Assembly: GCF_017312485.1 (NCBI RefSeq) | Contig: NZ_BMBA01000001.1 | Location: 1,968,658 to 2,032,657 of the forward strand | Direction: 5' to 3' | DNA: 64,000 nucleotides | From: Clostridium zeae | Lineage (GTDB): Bacteria > Bacillota > Clostridia > Clostridiales > Clostridiaceae | Translations under genes and position numbers: made by a program | The notes under the pieces: model-generated | Databases searched by the model: none | What the model was told of the DNA's origin: nothing | What the model saw: only the letters and a program-made list of their open reading frames with translations | Part shown: piece by piece, positions 18,393 to 27,551 of the stretch | How positions within the stretch are numbered: position 1 is the stretch's first letter | Layout: every line of letters starts with the position of its first letter

Positions 18393-19077
18393 CTTTTACG
18401 TTACCACTATATATATAGCCAAAGCCTCTTTTAGTTTTAATCACATCACTTATCCCAAGGTATGCCAATTTATTTTTTACCCTAGTAACATTCACCGTCA
18501 ATGTATGATCATCTACAAAGAAGGTTTCATCCCAAAGCTCTTCTAAAAGTTCTTCTCTAGATACTACTGAATTTTCTTTTTCTATAAGCTTACTAAGAAG
18601 CTGAAATTCCTTTTTTGATAATTCTGTTGTTTTATCTTCAAAGCTTATCTCAAAGTTATTTTTATTAAGTACCAATCCATTTGAAGCTATTAGAACTCTT
18701 TTATCCTGAGAATAATCCATCATTCTTCTAAAGGAAGCTTGAATTTTAACCAATAATAATTCAAAACTGAAGGGCTTCACTATGTAGTCATCAGCTCCCA
18801 TTTCTATACCTCTAATCTGCTCCAATTCACTACTTCTAGCCGAGATAAAAATTATAGGTATGTTTGACTCTCTTCTAAAGCTTCTGCAAAGCTGAAACCC
18901 ATCTGAATAAGGTAGATTAATATCAAGAAGTACTAGATCTGGTTTTACTTCATGAAATTCGTTTTCTATATTTTCATAGTCTTTTATTGTAATGCACTCA
19001 TAACCATACTTTTCTATAAAAGTTTTTATGAGATTATTAAGTGTTACATCGTCTTCAATAATTAATATCTTTTTCAT
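18370..19077 (-). CDS. OmpR/BceR-like response regulator
   Basis: A 235-residue regulator. The receiver domain has the acidic pair EDD (residues 8-10), the phosphoacceptor in DLVLLDINLPYSDG and the Lys in VKPFSFELL. The C-terminal winged-helix DNA-binding domain covers about residues 130-230, ending LGISDVIKTKRGFGYIY. First gene of the unit. A family-P palindrome at 19103-19201 lies 25 bases upstream of the ATG, within the likely leader. Confidence 0.95.
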   Translation of the reverse strand: MKKILIIEDDVTLNNLIKTFIEKYGYECITIKDYENIENEFHEVKPDLVLLDINLPYSDGFQLCRSFRRESNIPIIFISARSSELEQIRGIEMGADDYIVKPFSFELLLVKIQASFRRMMDYSQDKRVLIASNGLVLNKNNFEISFEDKTTELSKKEFQLLSKLIEKENSVVSREELLEELWDETFFVDDHTLTVNVTRVKNKLAYLGISDVIKTKRGFGYIYSGNVKDEKEINN

Positions 19078-19102
19078 ATTGCTTGCTCCAATATCTTAAT
19101 TT

Positions 19103-19201
19103 AAGATTTATGTGGCTATATATAAATTTATATCTTCAAATTCTCCTCTGAAAATCCAGAGGAATTTTGAAAATAGATTTTGGATTAAAGTGTTTAATCT
19201 T
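19103..19201. repeat. 95-bp palindromic repeat, family P, copy 2 (diverged arms)
   Basis: The inner part is nearly the same as in copies 1 and 3 (CTTCAAATTCTCCTCT ... AGAGGAATTTTGAAAATAG). The outer arms differ: AAGATTTA on the left and AATCTT on the right, giving only a partial outer stem. It lies between the RND pump terminator and the response-regulator start. Confidence 0.75.
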
Positions 19202-19229
19202 TAAAACCGTAGGATTTAACCTACGGTTT
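19201..19229 (-). terminator. Terminator downstream of the RND pump
   Basis: A perfect 10-bp stem AAACCGTAGG/CCTACGGTTT with a six-base loop, ending in a short T tract on the minus strand. It lies 14 bases after the stop of the RND gene. Confidence 0.7.
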
Positions 19230-19242
19230 CAACTAAATTATA

Positions 19243-22200
19243 TTATAACTTTTCTCTTTGAAGTATGCTATACATTACTGGAACAACAATTAAAGTAAGC
19301 AATGTTGAGACTAAGAGCCCGCTTATAACAACTATCCCTAAGCCTTGAGATATAAGCGCACCTTCTGAAAAACCTAAGGCTAAAGGAATAAGTGCCATTA
19401 TGGTTGCAATTGCAGTCATAAAAATAGGTCTAAGTCTAATAGAACCGGCTTCCATTAATGCTTCTTTCACGTTCATTCCATTTTCCCTATTATGTTTTAC
19501 TCTATCTAAAAGCACAATAGCATTCGTAACCACTATACCTATAAGCATCAGCATTCCTATAAGTCCTGATACTGATAAGGATTGGCCAGTAATTAAAAGT
19601 CCAAGTAGTGCCCCCACAGCTGCAAATGGCAATGAAAATAAGATTGCAAATGGAGTTTTTCCTTCTCCGAAGGCAAGAACCATAACAAGGTATACTAACC
19701 CTATAGCTATAAGCATTGCCATTCCCATTTGACCAAAGCTTTCATTTATTTGTTTACTGCTTCCACCATTATTATAAGTTACACCTTCTGGTAACTGCCC
19801 TTTTATACTATCAACAGCAGCCATTACTTCCTTTGATACCTTACTTGTATCTTTGGTTTTTATATCTCCGGTTATTGAAATATATTGTTTTCCATCAAGA
19901 GTAGCTATACTAGATGGTCCATAACTTTGTGTTACTTCTGCAACATCAGAAAGTTTTATGCTCCCCTTCATGCCAGTTATGTCCATATTTTTAACTTTAT
20001 CTACGTTATCAAGTTTAACCTCTTCATACCCTAAATAAACATCAGTGCTAGTTCCGTTATTTTTGATGGTTGTAACTTTGTTTGAGCTTAAACTATTTCT
20101 AACCGTTCCAGCAACCATAATTGAACTTAATCCATTATCAGCAGCTTTCTTTTCATCAACCTTCACATTGATTTCAGGCTTCTTTTCTTCTATGGAACTT
20201 GTTACGTTACCAAGGTCCTTAAATTCTTTTAGTTTAGCAGTTATAAGCTTTGATGCTTTTTCTAAATCTTCAACCTTATCGCTATATACCAAAACCTCTG
20301 CAGTATCTGATTGTCCTGCTAAAGACTGAGAATTTACTACAAGTTTTCCATCTTCGTTAGATAACTTCTTAGCTTCTTCCTGTATCTCGCTTGTAACTTT
20401 TTCAAAATTCTCTCCATCTTTAATAACAATTGTAAACTTACCAGTATTGCTTCCTTGCATTGACATTGCATTACCTGAAGAACTACTATCTCCAACAGAG
20501 CTTTCAAAGGTTTCTATATCTTTTCTTTCAGATAGATATTTTTCAAACTTCATAGCAACTTCATCAGTTTTTTCAACTGAAGTTCCAGGCTTCATTGTCA
20601 AAGTTCCATTAACAATATTTGTACTTTCAGATGGTAAAAACTGTACAGGAAGCTTCGAAGCAAGACTCAAGGTTCCAACTAAAAATACTAAAGAAATTAT
20701 AAGGGTGACTACCCTATGACTAAGTGCTAGGGATAATATATTTTTATAGAATAAAGTTATCCTTCCTTCATGCTCCACATGCTTTATCTTCTTATTAAGC
20801 AGCATAACTTTAGTCAGTACTGGAACAACAGTTATTGAGACTAAAAGTGATGCCAAAATACATATTACAACAGTTATAGCAAATGGGAAGAATATTTTAC
20901 CTACCATACCTGATATGAAGGATAATGGTAAAAATACCGCTATTGTTGTGATTGTTGAAGAGGTTATAGCAGAAGCTACTTCAGCAACAGCATCTTTTAT
21001 GAGGTTTGAATCTCTTTCCTCTTGCATTGAGAACCTTCTATAGATATTCTCTATTACAACAATGGAATCATCTACTATACGTCCAACTGCTACAGCCATT
21101 CCACCAAGCGACATTATATTTAAGCTTATTCCCAATCTTGGTAGCAATATTAATGCGATTAATATTGAAAGTGGTATTGATACTACTGCTATAATTGTGG
21201 CTCTTAAATCCCTTAAGAAAAAGGCAATAACTATAATTGCAAATAATGCACCTAGTAATCCTTCTCTTACCATTCCATTTACTGAGTCCTTTATACTTGT
21301 AGAACTATCACTAATTAAATTGAATTTAACTCCTGAATTCTGACTTTCTAAAGCTTTTATTGAAGCCTTAATATCATTAGCAACTTGAACAGTATTAGCA
21401 TCATCATTTTTATAGATGTTTAATATTATGGCATCCTTTTGATTAGAACGAGTTCTCATCTGATTTTCTGATGAGGTATTTGTTATCTCAGCCACATCAC
21501 TTAAAAATACAACCTTAACATTAATTTCAGGTGTTGTAGTAGCTGTCTTTGTGTTTTTATTAGAACTACTCTTATTGCTATTTTGACTTTGAGCTGAGCT
21601 TGAAGCCATAGTTTTTGATTTGTCTATGGTGTCATTAATTGATTTATCTAAAGCATCTTGAGTTTGCTTAAGTGAAGTTTGAAGACTTCCAAGTACCACT
21701 TGAGCTTGAGCCCTTTCAGCTTGAGTTGCTTGAGGATTTTGAAGAATACCTTGTTGAGCTAATATTCCAATTTGAATTTTTTGAATTCCATTTAGCATAG
21801 CTATGGCTTGAGTATTTCCTCCTACAAGAGTTCCCATTTGCCCAATTCCTTGACCTAATTGGGCCATCCCTTGAGTAAAGCCTTGAGCCATTTGTTCCAT
21901 ACCTTCACTTACTTGACCTAGAGCAGAGCCCATTGTATCCGCCATAACTGCATTTGCATTTACAGGTACTACTATCGGAATAGCTTTTAACTCATCTATT
22001 GTATTTATCTTTGCCTCTGATCTTATTGGCATAGTTAAACCATTAATATCAGCTTCTCCAACTGGAAAGGATATATTGTTTCCTGTTAGTGCATTTTTTA
22101 CATCATCAATGCTTACTCCCTTGTCCTTAAGTTTGTCCTTATTAACCTTAATATAGAGATTATTACTAGTAGTTCCTTGAGCAGATATGCTTGAAACTCC

Positions 22201-22701
22201 ATTAATTCCGCTTAGCTTAGGATTAACCTTATCATTTAGATATTCTGTAAGCTTTTGCTTATCCTTTTCTCCCTCAACAGTATAAGTCATGATTGGCATA
22301 CTTCCAAAACCTATCCTAGAAACTGCTGTTTTTTGTGCGTTATCAGGTAAATTCACCTTATTTACTGCATCATTTACTTCCTTTTCAGCCTTGTCCATAT
22401 CTTTGCTATAACTGAATTGTGCTACAATAATTCCTACATTTTCATTATTTATGGTTTTTACATCGGATATTCCCTGTAAGCCAGATATGGCTTTTTGCAT
22501 AGGACTTGTTATCTTTTCTGATATATCCTCTGGTGATGCTCCAGGATATACTGTAACTGCAGTAACCACTGGAATATTAATATTAGGCATTGCTTCCATC
22601 TTAATACTTTGAGCTGAATATATGCCTCCACCTATTAACATCACAATGACTAAAAAAATTACGAATCCATTTTTTAATACAAAATTGATTGCTTTTTTCA
22701 T
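19243..22701 (-). CDS. RND-family efflux pump (HAE1/SwrC-like)
   Basis: A large 1152-residue proton-driven exporter of the RND superfamily in the cell membrane. It has an N-terminal helix, a big extracytoplasmic loop, helices 2-6 with GGMAVAVGRIVDDSIVVIENIYRRF (the conserved Asp pair in helix 4), a second loop, and helices 8-12 with LPFAAVGALLGLL and NAIVLLDRV. The Ala/Gln/Gly-rich stretch at about residues 245-395 (MEQMAQGFTQGMAQLGQGIG onward) is longer than in typical homologues and accounts for the extra length. No membrane-fusion or outer-membrane gene is next to it, as for SwrC of Bacillus. An inverted repeat at 22796-22812 is a likely operator. Confidence 0.93.
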   Translation of the reverse strand: MKKAINFVLKNGFVIFLVIVMLIGGGIYSAQSIKMEAMPNINIPVVTAVTVYPGASPEDISEKITSPMQKAISGLQGISDVKTINNENVGIIVAQFSYSKDMDKAEKEVNDAVNKVNLPDNAQKTAVSRIGFGSMPIMTYTVEGEKDKQKLTEYLNDKVNPKLSGINGVSSISAQGTTSNNLYIKVNKDKLKDKGVSIDDVKNALTGNNISFPVGEADINGLTMPIRSEAKINTIDELKAIPIVVPVNANAVMADTMGSALGQVSEGMEQMAQGFTQGMAQLGQGIGQMGTLVGGNTQAIAMLNGIQKIQIGILAQQGILQNPQATQAERAQAQVVLGSLQTSLKQTQDALDKSINDTIDKSKTMASSSAQSQNSNKSSSNKNTKTATTTPEINVKVVFLSDVAEITNTSSENQMRTRSNQKDAIILNIYKNDDANTVQVANDIKASIKALESQNSGVKFNLISDSSTSIKDSVNGMVREGLLGALFAIIVIAFFLRDLRATIIAVVSIPLSILIALILLPRLGISLNIMSLGGMAVAVGRIVDDSIVVIENIYRRFSMQEERDSNLIKDAVAEVASAITSSTITTIAVFLPLSFISGMVGKIFFPFAITVVICILASLLVSITVVPVLTKVMLLNKKIKHVEHEGRITLFYKNILSLALSHRVVTLIISLVFLVGTLSLASKLPVQFLPSESTNIVNGTLTMKPGTSVEKTDEVAMKFEKYLSERKDIETFESSVGDSSSSGNAMSMQGSNTGKFTIVIKDGENFEKVTSEIQEEAKKLSNEDGKLVVNSQSLAGQSDTAEVLVYSDKVEDLEKASKLITAKLKEFKDLGNVTSSIEEKKPEINVKVDEKKAADNGLSSIMVAGTVRNSLSSNKVTTIKNNGTSTDVYLGYEEVKLDNVDKVKNMDITGMKGSIKLSDVAEVTQSYGPSSIATLDGKQYISITGDIKTKDTSKVSKEVMAAVDSIKGQLPEGVTYNNGGSSKQINESFGQMGMAMLIAIGLVYLVMVLAFGEGKTPFAILFSLPFAAVGALLGLLITGQSLSVSGLIGMLMLIGIVVTNAIVLLDRVKHNRENGMNVKEALMEAGSIRLRPIFMTAIATIMALIPLALGFSEGALISQGLGIVVISGLLVSTLLTLIVVPVMYSILQREKL

Positions 22702-22795
22702 TTTTCCACTCCTAGTATGATTTAATTTGTAATCATTTCTCTAAGCTTATATTTAACATTCTAAATGGATATAAAATTTTCTTATACTTATCTTA

Positions 22796-22812
22796 GTTAC
22801 ACTAACGTTACA
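22796..22812. promoter_or_regulatory. Candidate repressor operator upstream of RND pump
   Basis: The sequence GTTACACTAACGTTACA contains imperfect inverted GTTAC/GTAAC halves. It overlaps a plausible minus-strand -35 element CTGTAA. Its minus-strand form TGTAACGTTAGTGTAA differs at two positions from TGTAACGTCAGTGAAA in the SDR/TetR intergenic region (44186-44201). Confidence 0.45.
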
Positions 22813-22892
22813 GTTTTGAAACTTTAGGTATGTATCCTCCTACTCATAACCATAAACTCCAGCAAATCATCTTTTAATACTTTTATAAAAAG

Positions 22893-23116
22893 AAGGCTAT
22901 ATTTAAGAAAATTGTTGAAATTAATTGGTTATACAGGAGACGCTATATGAGCGAGCTATTAGAATTAAATGATTTTATCAGATGGAATGGCGTTAATAAA
23001 CTGTACTGTTCGAACGTAGAGTTTACAGTTTTAGCCATGGATTAATTCTTTGCGTAAGCTCATTAAAGCGTCGGATGATTAACCAATTAATTTCAACACG
23101 GTGCTTTAACAGCGCC
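22893..23116 (+). repeat. Family M inverted-repeat element, copy B (full length)
   Basis: Reference copy. The arms TGTTGAAATTAATTGGTTAT and AACCAATTAATTTCAACA bound a core of 186 bases (22913-23098). Conserved flanks GGCTATATTTAAGAAAAT and CGGTGCTTTAACAGCGCC extend it to about 224. Nested helices read from outside in are GACGCT/AGCGTC, ATGAGC/GCTCAT, AGAATTAA/TTAATTCT, ATGGC/GCCAT and AAACTGTA/TACAGTTT around a conserved apical TGTTCGAACGTAG. The remaining 22702-22892 holds the RND upstream region only. Confidence 0.88.
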
Positions 23117-23149
23117 AAAAAGAAAAGCACCTTCTTTTATGAAGGTGCT
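23117..23149 (-). terminator. Terminator of the PadR/HAAS unit
   Basis: A 9-bp perfect stem AGCACCTTC/GAAGGTGCT with loop ATAAAA on the minus strand, followed by TTTCTTTTT. It lies just after the stop at 23163. Confidence 0.85.
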
Positions 23150-23162
23150 GATACAATGTTTT

Positions 23163-24119
23163 TTAATTAGCTTTTTGAGGTAAAGGTAATTTATTTTCTT
23201 TATTCTCTAATACTCTAAACAGAATTTTATTTAGTGCCATGAACATTAATGGTACTACTATTATAATTTCTTTCTCAGATAAAATTGATGCAAATATTAC
23301 TATAGTCTCTAATGATAGTAGAAAAGCGAGTCTTTTTATTTCTTTTCCTTTTAATATAAAGCTTTGAGTATATGAAATACATGCAATCATCCATGAGAGG
23401 GCTATAAATAAAAATCCAATATTCTTCAAGATATAAAATAATTCATTCGTCTGATTTTGAATATTAAATGCTTCATTATAAATTTGAGAACACCTGTAAG
23501 AATCTAAATCAGTTTCACGATGCTCAACTTTCCAACCGTTTATATTGGATGCTTCTCCTTGTCCTTGATTGGTGATTAGTTTCTCATCCACTTTTCTCTC
23601 ATATTCATAATTAACTTTTCCATCCTTTATAACTCTTATATAATATACACCATTATCGTAGGTATCATTATATTTGTTAAGAAGTTCATCTATTTTACTC
23701 TTATCTTCTGAAGTTAAAGCTTCCTTTTCTCCACCTATCTCTTCAATTTTATTGTACAAATCAGAACTAGTCATAGGTCTGTTCTTCTCCCAATCAGCCC
23801 TATATATCTCCTCAGTAAAAATCCCACTTATTCTTACAATCACTCCAATAATGAATACAACTATAGCAATCTTTAAAAGTACATTTGTATACTTTTTTTG
23901 CCTGCTTACAATCTCTTCTAGCTCACTTGTAAATACTTCTTCATCCCCAAAATTCTTTATAGCAATTTTAATACTTTCTTTTTCACTATGTCCCTCCGAC
24001 ATAAGATCTCTTACACTATCATAAAGATGTGCCTTCATCTCTTCTTTTAAGACCTGCACCTCTTCATTGTTCCTATCAAAGTTTTTATATACTTTTTCTA
24101 CATAGCTCTCTATATTCAA
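23163..24119 (-). CDS. HAAS-domain (permease-prefix) membrane protein
   Basis: A 318-residue protein. Residues about 1-70 form an alpha-helical HAAS/permease-prefix domain (EVQVLKEEMKAHLYDSVRDLMSEGHSEKESIKIAIKNFGDEE). A membrane helix near 79-98, a polar extracytoplasmic part of about 130 residues and three to four further hydrophobic segments to the C-terminus follow. HAAS proteins are usually encoded right after a PadR regulator, as here (4 bases apart), and are thought to couple membrane signals to it. The specific role is unknown. Confidence 0.7.
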   Translation of the reverse strand: MNIESYVEKVYKNFDRNNEEVQVLKEEMKAHLYDSVRDLMSEGHSEKESIKIAIKNFGDEEVFTSELEEIVSRQKKYTNVLLKIAIVVFIIGVIVRISGIFTEEIYRADWEKNRPMTSSDLYNKIEEIGGEKEALTSEDKSKIDELLNKYNDTYDNGVYYIRVIKDGKVNYEYERKVDEKLITNQGQGEASNINGWKVEHRETDLDSYRCSQIYNEAFNIQNQTNELFYILKNIGFLFIALSWMIACISYTQSFILKGKEIKRLAFLLSLETIVIFASILSEKEIIIVVPLMFMALNKILFRVLENKENKLPLPQKAN

Positions 24120-24123
24120 AGTT

Positions 24124-24459
24124 TTAATCCTCCCTTATAAAGTTATCAACCAATTTCTTAAGTATTCCCCATTCATTTACCCTGTCTTTAAAAAAGATTT
24201 TTCCTTCTTCTGTAATTCTATAATACCTTCTTCTGCCCCCTCCAGTACCTTCACTATCATTCCAATATCCTTCTAGACAGTTCTTCTTCTCAAGTCTTTT
24301 CAAAGATACATATAAAGTAGCCTCTTTTATTTCATAGTCTATACTTGATCTTTCTTTTATTGTTTTTGCTATCTCATATCCGTACATATCTTTTTCTTTC
24401 AGCACGGATAATATCATCATGTCAATATACCCTTTTAATATCTCCTTATCAAAATCCAC
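24124..24459 (-). CDS. PadR-family transcriptional regulator
   Basis: A small winged-helix repressor of about 111 residues: LKGYIDMMILSVLKEKDMYGYEIAKTIKE, then the recognition part YEIKEATLYVSLKRLEKKNCLEGYW, then GGGRRRYYRITEEGK. The start is taken as GTG at 24459 because AGGAGG lies six bases upstream and most homologues begin with FDKE-LLKGYID. The longer frame from 24489 would bury the ribosome-binding site in the coding region. The upstream region has repeated TAAAGTA elements that are likely operator half-sites. Confidence 0.9.
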   Translation of the reverse strand: MDFDKEILKGYIDMMILSVLKEKDMYGYEIAKTIKERSSIDYEIKEATLYVSLKRLEKKNCLEGYWNDSEGTGGGRRRYYRITEEGKIFFKDRVNEWGILKKLVDNFIRED

Positions 24460-24492
24460 AATTCTCCTCCTATCTTCTAACATATACATATA

Positions 24493-24560
24493 TTAAAGTA
24501 CTTCATATTATAAAGTACATATTTATTATAATGCGAACTACTTTATATTGTAAAGTAGTT
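24493..24560. promoter_or_regulatory. Candidate PadR operator region
   Basis: Three copies of TAAAGTA occur at 24493, 24511 and 24551. A near-perfect palindrome AACTACTTTA-TATTG-TAAAGTAGTT spans 24536-24560. The site is 35-100 bases upstream of the PadR start, as expected for autoregulation. The same ten-base arms recur at 63811-63831. Confidence 0.5.
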
Positions 24561-24654
24561 TTTTGAATTTTTTTCCTTTGCATCTACATACTATGAATTG
24601 TTTTATATAACTTCAGTAATTTTTCACACTTACAGTGATTGTATTATTTATTTC

Positions 24655-24690
24655 CATATAAAAATATGGCTACCTGATTCAGATAGCCAT
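24655..24690 (-). terminator. Hairpin/terminator downstream of J-domain gene region
   Basis: On the minus strand ATGGCTATCTGA pairs with TCAGGTAGCCAT (one mismatch) with a tiny loop, followed by ATTTTTATA. It could end leftward transcripts that pass through repeat copy C from the gene at 24996. Confidence 0.6.
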
Positions 24691-24775
24691 TACATTATTA
24701 CTACGAAAGCTTATTTTTCAATATAATCACAAGATTTTTATATAAGCATTCATAAACTTAACTAATATTATTAGC

Positions 24776-24974
24776 TTAAAATTAAGGTGTTACTGTGGAG
24801 ATACTATATGAGTGAGCTATTAGAATTAAATGATTTTCGGAAATGGGATAGCGTTAATAAACTGTATTGTCCGAACGTAGTGAGTTATGCAGTTTTAGCT
24901 ATTCCATTGTAGAAAATAATATTAATTCTTTGCGAAACTCATTAAAGTATCGGAAGAGTGACACCTTAATTTAA
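24776..24974 (+). repeat. Family M inverted-repeat element, copy C
   Basis: About 199 bases. The outer arms differ from copy B but still pair: AAATTAAGGTGTTAC with GTGACACCTTAATTT. Inner helices GATACT/AGTATC and ATAGC/GCTAT replace GACGCT/AGCGTC and ATGGC/GCCAT. The apical sequence is TGTCCGAACGTAGTGAG. It abuts the 3' end of the J-domain gene. Confidence 0.85.
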
Positions 24975-24995
24975 AAAATATATTAAAATTTATCA

Positions 24996-27551
24996 CTACT
25001 TAAACAAAGATTTGAACAATCCTTTTTTTTCGTTTTTTGGACTATTAAGCTTTTCTATTAGTTTAGCTTTCATCTCATTTGCAGTGTTGTTGTTAAAGTC
25101 TATTTCTAGCATCCTATCACAAACAATCAAAGCTTCTTGGTATAATCCCTTATAATGTAGTAGCCTAAGCTTTAAGAGTAATACATCTAGATTGTTTCCA
25201 TCAATCTTCAATGCTATATTACATTCTTTTTCTGCCTCAGGAATTTTTTCTAATTGATAGAAGGACCAACCTTTATTTTGATGAGCTACTATATACTTTG
25301 GATCAAGTTCTATAGCTTTATCGCAATACTTTATACATTCTTCATATCTTTCAAGACAGTATAAGGAATAACTTATGTTTACATAGCAATTTCTTTGTTT
25401 AGAATCTAATTCTATAGATTTAAAAAAGTATTTAAGTGCCTCTTCATACTTTTCCAATTCATTAAATATATGCCCTGCTGAATAATAATACGGTGCATAA
25501 TTAGAATCACAATCTATTGCTTGCTTGTATAAGGAAAGAGCTTCTTCAAAATTATTTTTTCGTTCCATAATAGTCCCTTTTAAATCATAGAAACTATCCT
25601 TGTATTGAATTTCTTCTAAGTCAATAACATCATCTAATAATTTTAAAGCATCATCTTCTCTAGACATATTCATAAGAGATTGAACCTTATAATAGTATGC
25701 CCCTCCACTATTTGTATTTACTTTAATTGCAGCATCAAAACAATCCACAGCTTCCTCATATTTTTCAACATAATAGTAACATAATCCCTTTAAATAATAA
25801 TATTCATCATTATTTTCATCTAATTCTAATGCATAATCACAATATTCAATAGCTTCCTCATATCTACGAAGTTTCATTAATATTCTTGCCTTGCAATAAT
25901 ATAACTTACTATCCTTATATCCTAAATCCATAGTCTTATTATAAATATCAAGTGCTTCGTCATAAAGACTTACAGCAGTAAGAGCCTTGATCTTTATTAT
26001 ATAAGCATCAAATAAATACTGATATTTATTAAGGGCAATATTACAGGCTTCTAAACAATCTTCATAAAGTTCTAAGCCTAAAAATGCTTCAGCTTTATTC
26101 TTATAAGCGTGAGCCATACTAGAGTCTAATTCAATTGCCTTATCAGCATATACAAGTGCCTCATTGTATTTTTTCATTATATTAAAAATATATGCCTTGT
26201 TGTTATGAGCTGAAGAACTCTTATCATTTATGTTTATTACTCTATCATACTGCTCTATTGCCTCGTCATATCTACCTAACCTATCCAACATATCTGCTTT
26301 AAAAAAGTTTAATTCATAATTGTTTTCATATACTTCTAAAGCTTCACAAACTGTTTTATATGCTAAATTATCATTTTTCAATTTAAGCAATACATGGCAA
26401 AGAAGACAATACATATTTTCTGTAAACTCTGCTTCTTCTCTAAGCTCTTTTAATATATTATAGCTTTCTTCTGGTTTTGAAGTTTTGAAGTAAGCTTCAG
26501 CAAGTTTATACTTCAAGTTATTATCAGTACAGTTCTTATTTAACCCACATAATATATCATCAATATAGAAATTATAAGCTGAAGTCAATATTATATTGAA
26601 ATCATTCCTATAGTGGTACATGTCATTTAATATTTCTAGATGCTTTATTGCTTGTTCATACCTTGCTAAACCGATGCAGCATTTCCCTTGTGCAAGCAAA
26701 GCTCCACCATCATCAAACTTTATATCCAAAACTTTGTTATAATCATTATAGGCGTTCTCAAGATCCCCAATTCTTGAATACAAATCACCTCTGTAAAAAT
26801 ACGCATCAATATCCTCAGTATTTTTAACTATTACATCTGTAAGTATTGTTTTTGCTTCATCAAGCTTCCCTTTGCAAATCAGATACCTTGCTTCTAATAT
26901 AAGTAAATCAGGATGAATCTCACAGATTTCCTTAGCTAAATCTATATGTTTAGAAGCTGTGTATAAATCATAGTCATCTAAAGCATTAGATATTTTATTA
27001 TAGGCTGATATAAATTCATCTTCTTTTCCTAACGCACAATTTTTTAATTCTCCATAGCGGAATGTACTTCCTTTATCAATCTTATATATAACAAAGTCAA
27101 TGAAGTTTTTAGGAAAGTTCTTATATAGATTATCTTTTTTAGCACTCCATGAAAAATAACTATCAAATAATCTCCAAATATCATTTGGAAAATTAAAATT
27201 ATCCATTATAAAAACTAAGATTTTTTCACTTATCTCTGATGCCGTATCTATGTTATAACATACATCTTTCTCTAGGAGTCTAGTCCATTCTTCAATGCTA
27301 AGCCTTCGTTCAAAGTTTTCATAGCAAGCTTTAAATTGTTCCATAAAATCATCTACAGGAGATAATTCTTCTTTAACTACCGAGTCTTTCTCTTTAGCTA
27401 TTCTGCAGGCTTCTTCATAAGCAACTCTTAACTTTTTGAAACCTTCTGGATCTTGCTCTGGTGAGTGTATTGTTAAGAGCTTTGAATAAGCCTTCCTTAT
27501 GTCATTTAAATCCTCAGTTTTAGAAATACCTAGTACCTCAAAACAACCCAT
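24996..27551 (-). CDS. J-domain plus TPR-repeat co-chaperone of the HscC-like Hsp70
   Basis: An 851-residue cytoplasmic protein. Residues 1-55 form a J-like domain (FEVLGISKTEDLNDIRKAYSKLLTIHSPEQDPEGFKKLRVAYEEA). The usual HPD triplet is replaced by HSP-EQD, the pattern of HscC-associated J proteins with PE-DPEGF. From about residue 180 to the end it is a long array of tetratricopeptide repeats, each recognisable by patterns such as AYYYKVQSLMNMSREDDALKLLD. The ATG follows the stop of the Hsp70 gene directly, so both are co-transcribed and probably coupled. The TPR array likely binds the client or partner protein, which is unknown. Confidence 0.88.
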   Translation of the reverse strand: MGCFEVLGISKTEDLNDIRKAYSKLLTIHSPEQDPEGFKKLRVAYEEACRIAKEKDSVVKEELSPVDDFMEQFKACYENFERRLSIEEWTRLLEKDVCYNIDTASEISEKILVFIMDNFNFPNDIWRLFDSYFSWSAKKDNLYKNFPKNFIDFVIYKIDKGSTFRYGELKNCALGKEDEFISAYNKISNALDDYDLYTASKHIDLAKEICEIHPDLLILEARYLICKGKLDEAKTILTDVIVKNTEDIDAYFYRGDLYSRIGDLENAYNDYNKVLDIKFDDGGALLAQGKCCIGLARYEQAIKHLEILNDMYHYRNDFNIILTSAYNFYIDDILCGLNKNCTDNNLKYKLAEAYFKTSKPEESYNILKELREEAEFTENMYCLLCHVLLKLKNDNLAYKTVCEALEVYENNYELNFFKADMLDRLGRYDEAIEQYDRVININDKSSSAHNNKAYIFNIMKKYNEALVYADKAIELDSSMAHAYKNKAEAFLGLELYEDCLEACNIALNKYQYLFDAYIIKIKALTAVSLYDEALDIYNKTMDLGYKDSKLYYCKARILMKLRRYEEAIEYCDYALELDENNDEYYYLKGLCYYYVEKYEEAVDCFDAAIKVNTNSGGAYYYKVQSLMNMSREDDALKLLDDVIDLEEIQYKDSFYDLKGTIMERKNNFEEALSLYKQAIDCDSNYAPYYYSAGHIFNELEKYEEALKYFFKSIELDSKQRNCYVNISYSLYCLERYEECIKYCDKAIELDPKYIVAHQNKGWSFYQLEKIPEAEKECNIALKIDGNNLDVLLLKLRLLHYKGLYQEALIVCDRMLEIDFNNNTANEMKAKLIEKLNSPKNEKKGLFKSLFK

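Noticed and set aside
22945-23045. A short reading frame (MSELLELNDF...) with AGGAG upstream inside repeat copies B, C, E and G
   Set aside because: Copy D has TAA in place of the ATG region, copy F has a stop at the third codon, and ends differ between copies. The sequence is explained by conserved helices, so it is not a conserved peptide.
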